From Clostridium sp. MSJ-8 (lineage in GTDB: Bacteria; Bacillota; Clostridia; Clostridiales; Clostridiaceae), in contig NZ_JAHLQH010000028.1 of the NCBI RefSeq assembly GCF_018918325.1, positions 1 through 64,000 on the forward strand: a DNA stretch of 64,000 nt, written 5' to 3'. Below the pieces are notes generated by a model that saw only the letters and a program-made list of their open reading frames with translations, made no database searches and had not been told where the DNA came from. A program made the translations under genes and the position numbers. Below, piece by piece: positions 28,135-37,535 of the stretch. Each line of letters opens with the position of its first letter. The stretch's first letter is position 1.

Positions 28135-28202
28135 TGTAATTCTATCCTTTACCCTATATAATTTTATATTTTTTTATTTACCTTCGAATTATTTCCTATA
28201 CT

Positions 28203-28231
28203 ATAATACCCCCATAAATTTATTATATCAA
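28203..28231 (-). promoter_or_regulatory. SigA-type promoter of the lipoprotein gene
   Basis: On the minus strand TTGATA (28226-28231) and TATTAT (28203-28208) have a 17-base spacer. It lies about 70 bases upstream of the GTG start. Confidence 0.6.
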
Positions 28232-28321
28232 TAACTTACTAGCCAGAACTATAATTTTATTTTTTATTAATTTTTTTTTAATAATACATCATCTTAACTT
28301 TTCTTTTATCTTATCATTTAC

Positions 28322-28350
28322 TTAACTAAAATAACATTTAATGATATACT
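28322..28350 (+). promoter_or_regulatory. Promoter of rqcH
   Basis: TTAACT (28322-28327) and TATACT (28345-28350) are 17 bases apart. The -10 lies inside a longer possible reading frame, which supports the later rqcH start at 28380. Confidence 0.55.
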
Positions 28351-28379
28351 ATGATTATTACATTGAAAGGATGAGACAT

Positions 28380-30104
28380 ATGGCTTTAGATGGTATATTT
28401 TTAAATAATTTGATATATAATATAAAACCTTATCTAATAGATACAAAAATAGATAAAATTAACCAACCAGAGAAAGATGAAATAATTTTCACTTTAAGAA
28501 AAGACAGAAAAAACTTAAAATTATTAATTTCATCATCTTCAAGTTTTCCAAGAATTCATTTTACAAAAATTCAAAAAGAAAATCCATTAAAGGCTCCTAT
28601 GTACCTAATGGTCTTAAGGAAATATCTTTTAGGTGGAAAAATAACAAATGTATCTCAAGTAAACGGAGATAGAATTGTTGTCATAAATATTGAAGCTTCT
28701 GATGAAATGGGATTTAATAGTGCTTATAATCTTATTATAGAAATAATGGGACGTCACTCAAATATAACTTTAGTTCGTGAAAGAGATAACAAAATAATTG
28801 ATTCAATTAAACATATAACCCCTGACATAAACAGTTATCGTACTCTACTTCCAGGTTTAGAATATGTATGGCCACCAGAATCAAAAAAAATAAACCCTTA
28901 TAATTTTACTTTAGATAATTTAAAAGCTTATATAGCTTCTAATTCTATAGAATACGATGAATTATTTTATTATAATGTTTTTACAGGTATATCAAAACCT
29001 TTATCTAAAGATTTATACACAAAAACTAATTATTCTTTAGAAAACATAGATTTTTTATATAATTCTTTCTCAAAATTTATCTTAAATCTTAATAACAATT
29101 TAGAATTTAATATTTATACAGATAAAAACGGAATATACAAAGACTTCTATTCTATTCCACTAACAACTAAAGAATTTAATAAAATAACTTTTGATGATCC
29201 ATCTGAATTGTTAGATGAATTCTTCAGTACCAAAGATAAACAAGAAAGACTATTAAATAAATCAGCAAATCTGCAAAAATTAATTCACAACAACATTGAT
29301 AGATGCAAGAAAAAAGAAAAAATATTAAACAATACTCTAAAAGATTGTGAAAAAAAAGAAGATTACAAGATAAAAGGAGATTTACTAACTTCATTTATTT
29401 ATAGTTTTAAAAAAGGTGATAAAGAAATATCCTTAAATAATTTCTTTGTAGAAGACAGTCCACTTATCACAATATCATTAGATGAAAATAAAACCCCTTC
29501 AGAAAATGTACAAAGATATTATAAGAAATATAACAAAATGAAAAAGTCAGAAATCATGGCTACACAACAATTAGCTATAAATACTGATGAACTAAAGTAT
29601 TTAAATTCTGTATTATCAAACATCCTTAATGCAGAAAGCTATACAGAAATAGATGATATCAAACAAGAATTAATTACTACTGGTTATATTAAACATAAAA
29701 GAAATGCAAAAAAAGAAAAAAAATCAAAAGAAAGCAAGCCTTATCATTTTATATCTTCTACAGGATTTAATATCTATGTAGGAAAAAATAATATACAAAA
29801 TGATTATCTTAGCTTAAAATTTGCAAACAAAAACGATTTATGGTTACATGCAAAAGATATTCCAGGATCACATGTAGTTATTCAAGGAAACAATATTGAT
29901 GAAACCACTATAGAAGAGGCTGCAATAATTGCTGCTTACTATAGCAAGAATAAAACTAATACTAAAGTACCAATAGATTATACACTTATAAAGAACTTAA
30001 GAAAACCTAATGGTGCTAAGCCTGGAATGGTTATATATTATACAAATAAGACAATATATGTTGACCCACAATTATTTTCAACATTAAATATCACTCAAAA
30101 ATAA
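28380..30104 (+). CDS. rqcH: Ribosome quality-control protein RqcH (NFACT / Rqc2 family)
   Basis: RqcH binds stalled 50S subunits with peptidyl-tRNA and adds C-terminal alanine tails. Some relatives were described as fibronectin-binding proteins. From the ATG at 28380 (AAAGGATG site 6-8 bases upstream) the protein has 574 residues; this numbering puts an Asp-Arg pair at 97-98 (VNGDRIVV), the same place as the D97/R98 needed in the Bacillus protein. A coiled-coil middle (about 270-420) is followed by the NFACT-R segment with LWLHAKDIPGSHVVI. An ATG 39 bases upstream lies before the -10 and was rejected. Confidence 0.95.
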   Translation: MALDGIFLNNLIYNIKPYLIDTKIDKINQPEKDEIIFTLRKDRKNLKLLISSSSSFPRIHFTKIQKENPLKAPMYLMVLRKYLLGGKITNVSQVNGDRIVVINIEASDEMGFNSAYNLIIEIMGRHSNITLVRERDNKIIDSIKHITPDINSYRTLLPGLEYVWPPESKKINPYNFTLDNLKAYIASNSIEYDELFYYNVFTGISKPLSKDLYTKTNYSLENIDFLYNSFSKFILNLNNNLEFNIYTDKNGIYKDFYSIPLTTKEFNKITFDDPSELLDEFFSTKDKQERLLNKSANLQKLIHNNIDRCKKKEKILNNTLKDCEKKEDYKIKGDLLTSFIYSFKKGDKEISLNNFFVEDSPLITISLDENKTPSENVQRYYKKYNKMKKSEIMATQQLAINTDELKYLNSVLSNILNAESYTEIDDIKQELITTGYIKHKRNAKKEKKSKESKPYHFISSTGFNIYVGKNNIQNDYLSLKFANKNDLWLHAKDIPGSHVVIQGNNIDETTIEEAAIIAAYYSKNKTNTKVPIDYTLIKNLRKPNGAKPGMVIYYTNKTIYVDPQLFSTLNITQK

Positions 30105-30120
30105 CAGGAGATGAACTTAT

Positions 30121-30807
30121 ATGAACTTAAAGGATAAACTATTTCAACATAATGTAACTTCTGAATCTGTAAGATTAGGAATTATATTAGCAGTTATAGG
30201 AGGATTTCTTGATGCTTACACTTATATAATTGAAGGAGGAGTCTTTGCAAATGCCCAAACTGGTAACTTAGTTATCTTCGGAATGAATTTATCACAAGGA
30301 CATTTTCATAAAGCTTTGTTTAGTTTTTTTCCAATCCTAGCATTTATCATAGGGGTATTTGTATCTGCAACTGTAAAAAATAAAATTAATATTTTATTTG
30401 ATTGGGAAATTGTAGTTATTTTAATAGAGGCCCTTGTTTTACTTCTTATAGCTGTTTTACCTTTTAATTTCCCACAATTACTAGTTACAACTTCTATATC
30501 ATTTGTATCATCTATGCAGATACAAACCTTTAGAAAACTAGTAAACTCGCCTTATTCAACAACTATGTGTACTGGAAATTTAAGAAGTGGAACTGAAGCT
30601 TTGTACTTAGCTATATTCAAAAAAGATAAAGAAGCTTTAGAAAAAACAAAAAGATATTATACAATAATTTTATTCTTCTTAGTTGGAAGTGCACTTGGAG
30701 CTTATTTATCTTTACATTATGGAAGAATTGCTTTAATAGCTCCTATGATATTATTGTTATTCTGTACATTACTATTTAAAATTGATAAAAAAATGTTTAC
30801 GAATTAA
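30121..30807 (+). CDS. YoaK/DUF1275 family membrane protein
   Basis: A 228-residue protein with about six membrane helices and the family features GGFLDAYTYIIEGGVFANAQ, TGNLVIFGMNL and FRKLVNSPYSTTMCTGNLRS. DUF1275 proteins are widespread and not characterised in detail. It follows rqcH by 16 bases with an AGGAGATG ribosome site, so it is likely co-transcribed, and is ended by the terminator at 30806-30858. Confidence 0.85.
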   Translation: MNLKDKLFQHNVTSESVRLGIILAVIGGFLDAYTYIIEGGVFANAQTGNLVIFGMNLSQGHFHKALFSFFPILAFIIGVFVSATVKNKINILFDWEIVVILIEALVLLLIAVLPFNFPQLLVTTSISFVSSMQIQTFRKLVNSPYSTTMCTGNLRSGTEALYLAIFKKDKEALEKTKRYYTIILFFLVGSALGAYLSLHYGRIALIAPMILLLFCTLLFKIDKKMFTN

Positions 30808-30858
30808 CAGAACAAAATCGCCAAGGCTCTATAGTCACCTTGGCGATTTTATTCTGTT
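30806..30858. terminator. Bidirectional terminator after the YoaK-like gene
   Basis: AAAATCGCCAAGG (30814-30826) pairs exactly with CCTTGGCGATTTT (30838-30850), and outer AACAGAA/TTCTGTT arms extend the stem. It stands between the plus-strand YoaK-like gene and the minus-strand rlmL and may serve both. Confidence 0.9.
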
Positions 30859-30963
30859 AAAAATAATCTTTATTTTACGCCGAAAAACTATACTTCTAAA
30901 ATAAGTAGTATATTTTTCCTCCACAACATTATCTCTCTAAAAAAAGATTCATTTAGTTCTCTT

Positions 30964-32133
30964 TTAAGAATTCCTTATTATTTCTTGAATTACAGTACTT
31001 CCTGCATTTTTTATCTTATCATTATTAAAATATTGATAATAATAACATTTTAATTTACCATTATATAGTTTTCTATTCTTACTAGATTTTATTCCAAATA
31101 CTTTTTCAAAATCTTCATATGATGTAAGAATATTATATTCCCAATTAGAGAAAGTACTCATAATCTTGCCAAACTCTCTATATAATTCTGTTATTTCGTT
31201 CTTTTCTCCAAGTCTTTCTCCATAAGGAGGATTAGTTATAACAAAACCATATTTTCTCTTGTTAGAAAACTCTCTAGCATCTCTCTTTTGGAATTCAATA
31301 ACATCATCAACGCCCGCTTTTATAGCATTATCTTCAGCTGTTCTAAGAACCCATGTATCAATATCATAACCAATCATTTTTATGTCTTTTTCTTTTATAG
31401 AATTTCTAGCTCCTTCTCTTACAATATTAAAATATTTTTCAGGCATAGTTGGCCATGTTTCACATACAAATTTTCTATTAAGTCCTGGTGCAATATTTTT
31501 CATTATCATAGCAGCCTCAATAAGTATAGTTCCTGATCCACAGAATGGATCTATAAGCTCATATTCATCTGTATATCTAGATAATAAAACCATAGCAGCT
31601 GCTAATGTTTCTTTAAGAGGTGCTGCTCCTGAATTCTTTCTATAGCCTCTTTTATGTAGCCCTTCTCCTGATGTATCTATTGTAAGTGTAACTTTATCCT
31701 TTAATATAGCTACTTCTATTTTATATACAGGTCCATCTTCACTAAAATGACTTATACCATAACTTTCACTCATACTATTAACTATAGCTTTTTTTACAAT
31801 TGATTGACAATCAGGCACACTATATAACTTTGACTTTACTGACTTACCAACAACATGCATAACTCCATTTTTAGGAATAATTCTAGCCCAATCAACTTTT
31901 TTTGTTCCTTGAAATAGCTCTTCAAAACTTCTTGCCTCAAATTCCGCCATTTTAATAAGCACTCTATCTGCTGTTCTTAGATGAATATTACATATAGCAA
32001 TGTCCATTTCATCGCCTGAAAATTGAACTTTACTTGTGTCTGTTCTAACATCATCATATCCTAATGCTTTTAACTCTTTAGCTGTTATTCCTTCTAGCCC
32101 AAAAGTAGTTGTTGCAATCAAATCATAATTCAT
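30964..32133 (-). CDS. rlmL: THUMP-domain rRNA large-subunit methyltransferase
   Basis: A 389-residue protein with an N-terminal THUMP RNA-binding domain (about 50-155) and a Rossmann methyltransferase domain. Visible motifs are LIDPFCGSGTILIEAAMI (SAM loop) and FVITNPPYGERLG (NPPY, amino-group methylation). It corresponds to Bacillus YpsC and the RlmL half of E. coli RlmKL, which makes m2G in 23S rRNA. It follows pyrR by 14 bases. Confidence 0.9.
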   Translation of the reverse strand: MNYDLIATTTFGLEGITAKELKALGYDDVRTDTSKVQFSGDEMDIAICNIHLRTADRVLIKMAEFEARSFEELFQGTKKVDWARIIPKNGVMHVVGKSVKSKLYSVPDCQSIVKKAIVNSMSESYGISHFSEDGPVYKIEVAILKDKVTLTIDTSGEGLHKRGYRKNSGAAPLKETLAAAMVLLSRYTDEYELIDPFCGSGTILIEAAMIMKNIAPGLNRKFVCETWPTMPEKYFNIVREGARNSIKEKDIKMIGYDIDTWVLRTAEDNAIKAGVDDVIEFQKRDAREFSNKRKYGFVITNPPYGERLGEKNEITELYREFGKIMSTFSNWEYNILTSYEDFEKVFGIKSSKNRKLYNGKLKCYYYQYFNNDKIKNAGSTVIQEIIRNS

Positions 32134-32147
32134 TGTTTCTTTCTCCT

Positions 32148-32687
32148 CTAATCTTCATAAATATTTACTGAATCTTCATCATCGATTTCTACTATACTTA
32201 CTTCTATTTTTTCTTCTCTTGAAGTAGGTATATTTTTACCTACATAGTCTGCCCTTATAGGTAGTTCTTTATGTCCTCTATCTATTAACACTGCAAGTTG
32301 TATAGCTTTAGGTCTTCCCTTATCTATAATTGCATCTATTGCAGCTCTAACAGTTCTACATGTATATAATACATCATCAACGATTATAACAACCTTATCT
32401 TCTACATCAATATCAAGGTCTACTAATTTTGCTACAGGAATTTCTGTTTCTCTTGAAGAAATATCATCTCTATAATAAGTTATATCTAAACCAACAACTG
32501 GTAGTTCAACTCCCTCTATTTGTTTGATATTATTCATTATTCTTTTAGCAATAGGATATCCTCTTGTTTCAATACCTATCAAAACAACATTTTCAACGCC
32601 CTTATTTCTCTCTATTATCTCATGAGATATTCTTATAAGGCTTCTCTTTATAGCTTTTTCATCTAAAATGTTTGCTTTAAGTTTCAT
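32148..32687 (-). CDS. pyrR: PyrR, pyrimidine operon regulator / uracil phosphoribosyltransferase
   Basis: PyrR binds pyr mRNA leaders with UMP and also has weak uracil phosphoribosyltransferase activity. The 179-residue protein has the PRPP motif [13 protein letters not shown] (100-112). The usual sequence is DDVLYTGRT, so Gly is replaced by Cys110. The start has an AAGGTGATT site. No pyrimidine genes are next to it and no PyrR-binding loop was recognised in its leader; a short hairpin lies just before the ribosome site (32703-32720). Confidence 0.93.
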   Translation of the reverse strand: MKLKANILDEKAIKRSLIRISHEIIERNKGVENVVLIGIETRGYPIAKRIMNNIKQIEGVELPVVGLDITYYRDDISSRETEIPVAKLVDLDIDVEDKVVIIVDDVLYTCRTVRAAIDAIIDKGRPKAIQLAVLIDRGHKELPIRADYVGKNIPTSREEKIEVSIVEIDDEDSVNIYED

Positions 32688-32702
32688 ACTAAAATCACCT
32701 TA

Positions 32703-32720
32703 CAGAACTATGCAGTTCTG
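32703..32720 (-). promoter_or_regulatory. Short hairpin just upstream of the pyrR ribosome site
   Basis: CAGAACT and AGTTCTG form a 7-base-pair stem with a four-base loop, ending two to three bases before the AAGG of the pyrR ribosome site. There is no U-run, so it is not a terminator; it may influence translation or mRNA stability. Confidence 0.45.
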
Positions 32721-32777
32721 AATTTTCCTTTCTTAATTATAATTATATTTTTGGGTATACATAATTCATAATAAAAT

Positions 32778-33701
32778 CTATATAGAATCTTTTCTAAGGC
32801 TATCTATTATTGTTTGAAATTCATCTGGAAGTTCTGTAGTAAATTCCATATATTCTCTAGTTGTTGGATGAATAAATCCTAAAACTTTAGCATGAAGCAT
32901 CTGTCCATTAGTCTTAATACGTTGCTTCTTAAGTCCATATACAGGATCCCCAACTAATGGATGATGAATGCTAGCCATATGAACTCTTATTTGATGAGTT
33001 CTTCCTGTTTCTAATACACACTTAACTAACGTATATCCCTTATTGTATCTCTCAAGCACATTATAATGCGTTACTGCCCTCTTGCCACCTTCAACTATTG
33101 CAAACTTAAGCCTATCATTCTTATTTCTTCCTAATGGTTTATCAATTACACCTTCATCACTTGTAATTATTCCCTCAGTTAAAGCATAATATTCTCTCTT
33201 CATTGTATGATTTTTTAGTTGTTCACTTAAAAAGTTATGCGCTTCGTCATTCTTTGCAATTACAAGCACTCCTGATGTATCTTTATCAATTCTATGAACA
33301 ATACCTGGTCTTATTACTCCATTAATGCTTGATAAATCCTTACAATGATATAATACTGCATTTACCAATGTTCCATTATAATTACCTGGTGCAGGATGAA
33401 CTACCATCCCTTTGCTCTTATTTACAACAATAACATCTCTATCTTCATACAATATATCAATTGGTATATTTTCTGGTTCTACTTTAAGCAATTCTGGTTC
33501 TGGAAGATTCATCTCTAGTCTATCATTAAGTCTTAACTTATAGTTACTCTTTATGCATTTATCATTAACTTTTACATATTCCTTCTCTATTAATCCTTGA
33601 AGATATGATCTCGATTTATCTTTAAATATATTATTTAGATATTTATCTATTCTAATACCAACATTCTCATCATTTATATAAAATATTTTTTTTTCACTCA
33701 T
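32778..33701 (-). CDS. rluD: RluA/RluD-family rRNA pseudouridine synthase
   Basis: A 307-residue pseudouridine synthase with an N-terminal S4 domain (about 15-75) and the catalytic motif GIVHRIDKDTSG, with the nucleophile Asp139. It probably modifies 23S rRNA, but the site is not readable from sequence. The ATG has no ribosome site of its own; the stop of a 14-codon upstream frame (33698-33742) overlaps it as ATGA, suggesting translational coupling. Its promoter is at 33794-33822. Confidence 0.93.
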   Translation of the reverse strand: MSEKKIFYINDENVGIRIDKYLNNIFKDKSRSYLQGLIEKEYVKVNDKCIKSNYKLRLNDRLEMNLPEPELLKVEPENIPIDILYEDRDVIVVNKSKGMVVHPAPGNYNGTLVNAVLYHCKDLSSINGVIRPGIVHRIDKDTSGVLVIAKNDEAHNFLSEQLKNHTMKREYYALTEGIITSDEGVIDKPLGRNKNDRLKFAIVEGGKRAVTHYNVLERYNKGYTLVKCVLETGRTHQIRVHMASIHHPLVGDPVYGLKKQRIKTNGQMLHAKVLGFIHPTTREYMEFTTELPDEFQTIIDSLRKDSI

Positions 33702-33742
33702 ATATACACTGTACTACTTAAATAAGTAGAAAATACTTTCAT
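33698..33742 (-). CDS. Possible 14-codon leader peptide upstream of rluD
   Basis: The frame encodes MKVFSTYLSSTVYI and its TGA overlaps the rluD ATG (ATGA). A GGGAAGGAG sequence directly abuts the ATG, a close spacing for a ribosome site. A CTACTT-ATTT-AAGTAG hairpin lies within it. rluD has no other ribosome site, so ribosomes may reach it through this frame. The peptide itself may have no function. Confidence 0.4.
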   Translation of the reverse strand: MKVFSTYLSSTVYI

Positions 33743-33793
33743 CTCCTTCCCTTATAGGACCTTGTTTAATAACATCTTTCTAGTTTCTTTAAC

Positions 33794-33822
33794 ATTATAA
33801 TATAATGAATCCTTTTTATCAA
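33794..33822 (-). promoter_or_regulatory. SigA-type promoter of rluD
   Basis: On the minus strand TTGATA (33817-33822) and a perfect TATAAT (33794-33799) are separated by 17 bases, about 95 bases upstream of rluD. The rest of 33743-34015 shows no gene and no T-box-like motif. Confidence 0.72.
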
Positions 33823-33966
33823 TGAACAAAGACTAAAATAACATATAACCTCTTTTATAATATCGCTTAAATACATCAACTTTTTCTTATAAAAAGACAT
33901 TAAGCATTTAAATGAATTTAACTAAACTCTTCATTTTAAATAATAATCATATATTTTCTTATACAT

Positions 33967-34004
33967 AAAAAAGGCTTGTCCCCTAAATATGGAGCCAAGC
34001 CTTT
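33967..34004 (-). terminator. Terminator downstream of divIVA
   Basis: On the minus strand AAAGGCTTG pairs with CAAGCCTTT around a 17-base loop and is followed by U residues. It is 12 bases after the divIVA stop and ends the ftsQ-to-divIVA gene series. Confidence 0.8.
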
Positions 34005-34015
34005 ATAAATACAAA

Positions 34016-34765
34016 TTATTTAACTTTGTGTTGTTCATCTTTCATAGCAAAAAAATTCTTTATTTCTGCAATTTCATCAGTAGTTATGCTATTTTCTATT
34101 TCTTTTATAGATTCTTCATCTATCTTTGCATCTTCTTCTACTTCATCAGAAACTGTTACTTCTTCATTTGCTACTTCTTCGTTAACCTCTTCATCTTCTA
34201 AAGTTTCTTCTTCTTCAGTTACTTCTGGAAGACCTATTTCTTCATCAATATCTTCTAAAGGTTCTATTGATATATCACTTTCTTGAGCAACAATTGAAAG
34301 ATTCTTAGTAAAATCTTTTTCTAAATCTTCAAATGTTTCTAATTGAACAGTCATAAAATTTCTAAATCTTGATCTAAATTTTATAAACTCTTGTTTTATA
34401 TCTTCATACTCATCATTTATTTGTAAAACATCATTATGTGCTTTATCTAATATCTTTTGAGCTGTTTCATTAGCATTTTTAACAATCATTTCTGCTTCTT
34501 TTTCAGAAGAAGCTTTTGCTTGATCAGCTGCATCTTGAGCTAATAACAAAGTATTTTGAATAGTACTTTCTATCTTTTGATAATGTTCTATTTGTTCATT
34601 AATAGATGCTAATTTTTCTTTCAATGCTGAATTTTCTTTATATATTGCTTCATAATTATCTATGATTTCATCTAAAAAATCATCAACTTCTTCAGCATTA
34701 TATCCCCTCATTACTTTTTTGAATTCTTTATTATTAATGTCCATAGGAGTAAGTGTAACCTTCAT
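34016..34765 (-). CDS. divIVA: DivIVA-domain cell division / polarity protein
   Basis: DivIVA recognises curved membrane at poles and septa. The protein begins MKVTLTPMDINNKEFKKVMR and has YNAEEVDDFLDEIIDNYEA, the conserved membrane-targeting and dimer region, then a long coiled coil (to about 145) and an acidic Glu/Val-rich tail. An upstream GTG at 34774 lies within the AGAGGTGG ribosome site, so the ATG at 34765 was chosen (249 residues). It follows ylmH, sepF and yggS as usual. Confidence 0.94.
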   Translation of the reverse strand: MKVTLTPMDINNKEFKKVMRGYNAEEVDDFLDEIIDNYEAIYKENSALKEKLASINEQIEHYQKIESTIQNTLLLAQDAADQAKASSEKEAEMIVKNANETAQKILDKAHNDVLQINDEYEDIKQEFIKFRSRFRNFMTVQLETFEDLEKDFTKNLSIVAQESDISIEPLEDIDEEIGLPEVTEEEETLEDEEVNEEVANEEVTVSDEVEEDAKIDEESIKEIENSITTDEIAEIKNFFAMKDEQHKVK

Positions 34766-34781
34766 TAAATCCACCTCTATA

Positions 34782-35549
34782 TTACAAATATTTTTTTATT
34801 ACAATTTTAATTTTACCACTTTTGCTATTACCAATTGTATTTCCTATAATAAACTTGCCAATACCTCTAATAGTTACTCTATTATCTTCTCCTAATTCGC
34901 TACTCTTTTCTCTTACTTTATTATAATCTAATAATACTTTCCCCTCTTCAATCATATCTTGTGCTTTACTTCTAGATACTCGCGCAAGCTTAGATACAAT
35001 CGAATCAATTCTTCTTGATTGAACTAAAATAACTTCTTCTTCTAATTCATATTCTGGAATATCTACTAAGTTGTCTATAACACTTACCTTGCAAGAAACT
35101 TTCCCTATAGTTTCTAAATTACATAAAATAAAATCTTGTATTTCTTCGCATACTGGTACATAACATATATTATTCTTAACTAATAAATCACCAAGTTTAC
35201 TTCTTTTAATTCCTAAAGCTAAAAGTGATCCTAAATAATCTCTGTGACTTAATGTGTGAAACTTTGATGTATTTTCAATTTTAATAATTTTATATGGAAA
35301 TGGTGTACCATAATGATTATTAAATGCTATCATACGTCTCTCTGCTTCTTTAAAAAAGCCATCATCCTCTATAGTACAGTTACTATTTTGAAGATTATTT
35401 TTAAAATATCTCCAAATATTTGGCGTGTAAAAATCATTTCCAAAGACAGTAATGTCCTTGTTGTAAGAAAGATTATATTTATCTAATAAATTAATAACTT
35501 CTATTTTTTCATCATCACCAAAGTTTTCAAGTAACTTTTTCTTATCCAT
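34782..35549 (-). CDS. ylmH: YlmH-family S4-domain RNA-binding protein
   Basis: A 255-residue protein with an N-terminal region typical of YlmH (NHYGTPFPYKIIKIEN and HRDYLGSLLALGIKRSKLGD) and a C-terminal S4 domain (SRSKAQDMIEEGKVLLDYNK). In Bacillus, YlmH has been linked to cell division by position and to rescue of stalled large subunits. It lies 6 bases after sepF. Confidence 0.92.
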   Translation of the reverse strand: MDKKKLLENFGDDEKIEVINLLDKYNLSYNKDITVFGNDFYTPNIWRYFKNNLQNSNCTIEDDGFFKEAERRMIAFNNHYGTPFPYKIIKIENTSKFHTLSHRDYLGSLLALGIKRSKLGDLLVKNNICYVPVCEEIQDFILCNLETIGKVSCKVSVIDNLVDIPEYELEEEVILVQSRRIDSIVSKLARVSRSKAQDMIEEGKVLLDYNKVREKSSELGEDNRVTIRGIGKFIIGNTIGNSKSGKIKIVIKKYL

Positions 35550-35555
35550 AAATTA

Positions 35556-36020
35556 TTATTTCCAATTAAATAAAGCTTTTGAGCTTAATTCACTTTTAAG
35601 TTCAGTAGTAACTTCTACATTAGATGGTGTAAGTAAATATACTCCATTTTCTATTGTTTGAAGTTCTCCACCTAAAGCATAGCAAGAACCACTTATAAAG
35701 TCTATTAATCTTTGAGCTATTCTTTTTTCTAATGCTGATGTATTAATAACTACCATTTTTCTTGATTTAAGAGCATCACATATTTCAGTAGCATCTTCAT
35801 ATTGAGCTGGTCTAGATATAATAACTTTTGCTGATGTAGCTGTATGAATATTTACAACTTTATTATTAGCTGCATTTTTTTTGTTTTGAATAATTGGTTC
35901 AACTTCTTCTTCTTGTTCTTCTGTATCTACATCATCATCATATTCATCATCGAATTCATCATATTCGTCATAATCTCCAAAACCTAATATTGTTTTCATC
36001 TTTGTTAATACATTACTCAT
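35556..36020 (-). CDS. sepF: Cell division protein SepF
   Basis: SepF bundles FtsZ filaments and anchors them to the membrane. The 154-residue protein has an N-terminal amphipathic segment ([20 protein letters not shown]), an acidic linker and the SepF core with [20 protein letters not shown] and [16 protein letters not shown]. It overlaps the end of yggS by 8 bases. Confidence 0.95.
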   Translation of the reverse strand: MSNVLTKMKTILGFGDYDEYDEFDDEYDDDVDTEEQEEEVEPIIQNKKNAANNKVVNIHTATSAKVIISRPAQYEDATEICDALKSRKMVVINTSALEKRIAQRLIDFISGSCYALGGELQTIENGVYLLTPSNVEVTTELKSELSSKALFNWK

Positions 36021-36693
36021 TACTTAATCCCTCCACATTATAATTTCTCTTTCCAAAGATTCCCTCTCCAACTCTTATTAAAGTAGAGCCTTCCTCAATG
36101 GCAACTTTGTAATCATGAGTCATTCCCATAGATAATGTTTCCATAGTTATATTTTTAAAATCTTTTTGTTTTAAATCATCAAATATCTGTTTAACTTGTT
36201 TAAAATACATCCTATTACTATCATCATCACCCTTAGGTATAATAGTCATTATTCCATGTACTTTAACATAATTACATTTTTCTATTTCAGATATTAGATC
36301 ATCTAATTCTTCAACTAATACTCCGCTTTTGCTCTCTTCTCTTCCTATATTAATTTGAATAAGAACGTCAGCTGTTAATTGTTTTTTTTCATATTCTTTT
36401 TCGATAACCTTTAGAAGCTTTACACTAGATAAAGAATGTATCAAAAAAACTTTTCCTACAATGTATTTAACTTTATTTGTCTGAAGTTTACCTATAAGAT
36501 GCCATCTCACATCAGAATGAAATTCTTCACTCTTTTTCATAATTTCTTGAACTTTGTTTTCACCAAAGTCTCTTATTCCATATTCGTATGCTTCTTCCAT
36601 TTCCTGAATACTTTTTGTCTTAGAAACGGCTAATAATTGTACATCTTTGGGTATATCTTCAAGAATAGCTTCTATATTTTCTTTAATGCCCAT
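36013..36693 (-). CDS. yggS: YggS-family PLP homeostasis protein
   Basis: A PLP-binding fold-type III protein that helps control vitamin B6 levels. The conserved Lys lies in [20 protein letters not shown]; other family stretches are [28 protein letters not shown] and [20 protein letters not shown]. An AAGGAGGAGG site lies just before the ATG at 36693, so the upstream in-frame codon at 36717 was rejected; the protein has 226 residues. Confidence 0.94.
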   Translation of the reverse strand: MGIKENIEAILEDIPKDVQLLAVSKTKSIQEMEEAYEYGIRDFGENKVQEIMKKSEEFHSDVRWHLIGKLQTNKVKYIVGKVFLIHSLSSVKLLKVIEKEYEKKQLTADVLIQINIGREESKSGVLVEELDDLISEIEKCNYVKVHGIMTIIPKGDDDSNRMYFKQVKQIFDDLKQKDFKNITMETLSMGMTHDYKVAIEEGSTLIRVGEGIFGKRNYNVEGLSNE

Positions 36694-36812
36694 AGTAGCC
36701 TCCTCCTTAAAGAGCACTTAACCCTAATTGATTATTATATTCTACATAAATACAACAAATCCTTCTGTATTTATAATTTTATTAACATTAATTATTATAC
36801 AATAAAAGCAAA

Positions 36813-37535
36813 CTATTTTCCAGTATATTCAGTCAAATTAGAATAATTAGCTAAATATCCTGCTTTTAACACTATCTCTTCCTTTTTTTCTATTGAAATG
36901 TCAAGACCTCTTGTTATTAATTTATTCAAATAACTTCCGTCTTTTGTTAATTCTGCTTCAAGGGTATCTGGGTCACCTATACAATAGAAATTAAATGTTG
37001 CATATGCTTGATCTCCATCTTCAAATCCTATAAATGCCCATCTACATGCAACTCCCGTATTATAAACAATTCTATGATCATTTATAGAAATAACTTCTGC
37101 TCCTGCATATTTTATATCATTTAATAAACATTCCACATCATTATCATGCAATATTTTATTTCTTTTTTCATAGGTAGATTCATCACTTGTATATTTTCCA
37201 TCATTTATTTTAATTACTACACCAGGTCCCTTTACTTCATTAAGGCCTGTTACAAGACCATATATATTTAGCAAAGACTTCATATCTGAAACTACTTCTT
37301 CGTCTCCTTTTGTATAAGAATACTTTGAAATTCTTTCTTCAATTTCTTGATTTTCATCCATTAATGTACTTATTTGTTTTATTAATTTATTTTTTTCTTC
37401 TTGAGCCTTTTGATATTCAGAAGTTGTCATACTATTAGCAGACTCTGAACCTTTTGCATCAAAGTTAATTGCTATTAGATATCCAACTATAATCATACTT
37501 ATTAAAACTAAAGTTTTAAAATGCTTTTTTTTCAT
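36813..37535 (-). CDS. DUF881 family protein
   Basis: A 240-residue protein with a membrane anchor (about 8-25), a coiled coil (about 40-75) and the DUF881 domain with GPGVVIKINDG and VISINDHRIVYNTG. DUF881 genes flank the small basic protein gene in many Gram-positive division clusters. No function is established. It overlaps the small basic gene by 4 bases, so it is translationally coupled. Confidence 0.88.
   Translation of the reverse strand: MKKKHFKTLVLISMIIVGYLIAINFDAKGSESANSMTTSEYQKAQEEKNKLIKQISTLMDENQEIEERISKYSYTKGDEEVVSDMKSLLNIYGLVTGLNEVKGPGVVIKINDGKYTSDESTYEKRNKILHDNDVECLLNDIKYAGAEVISINDHRIVYNTGVACRWAFIGFEDGDQAYATFNFYCIGDPDTLEAELTKDGSYLNKLITRGLDISIEKKEEIVLKAGYLANYSNLTEYTGK

Noticed and set aside
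28341..28379. Earlier ATG for rqcH
   Set aside because: It lies within the -10 region of the promoter and would shift the Asp-Arg pair away from 97-98.
32688..32777. PyrR-dependent attenuator upstream of pyrR
   Set aside because: The hairpin lacks the PyrR-binding loop sequence and there is no terminator U-run.
33743..34015. T-box or other riboswitch upstream of rluD
   Set aside because: No T-box sequence such as AGGGUGG was found; the region is explained by a terminator and a SigA promoter.
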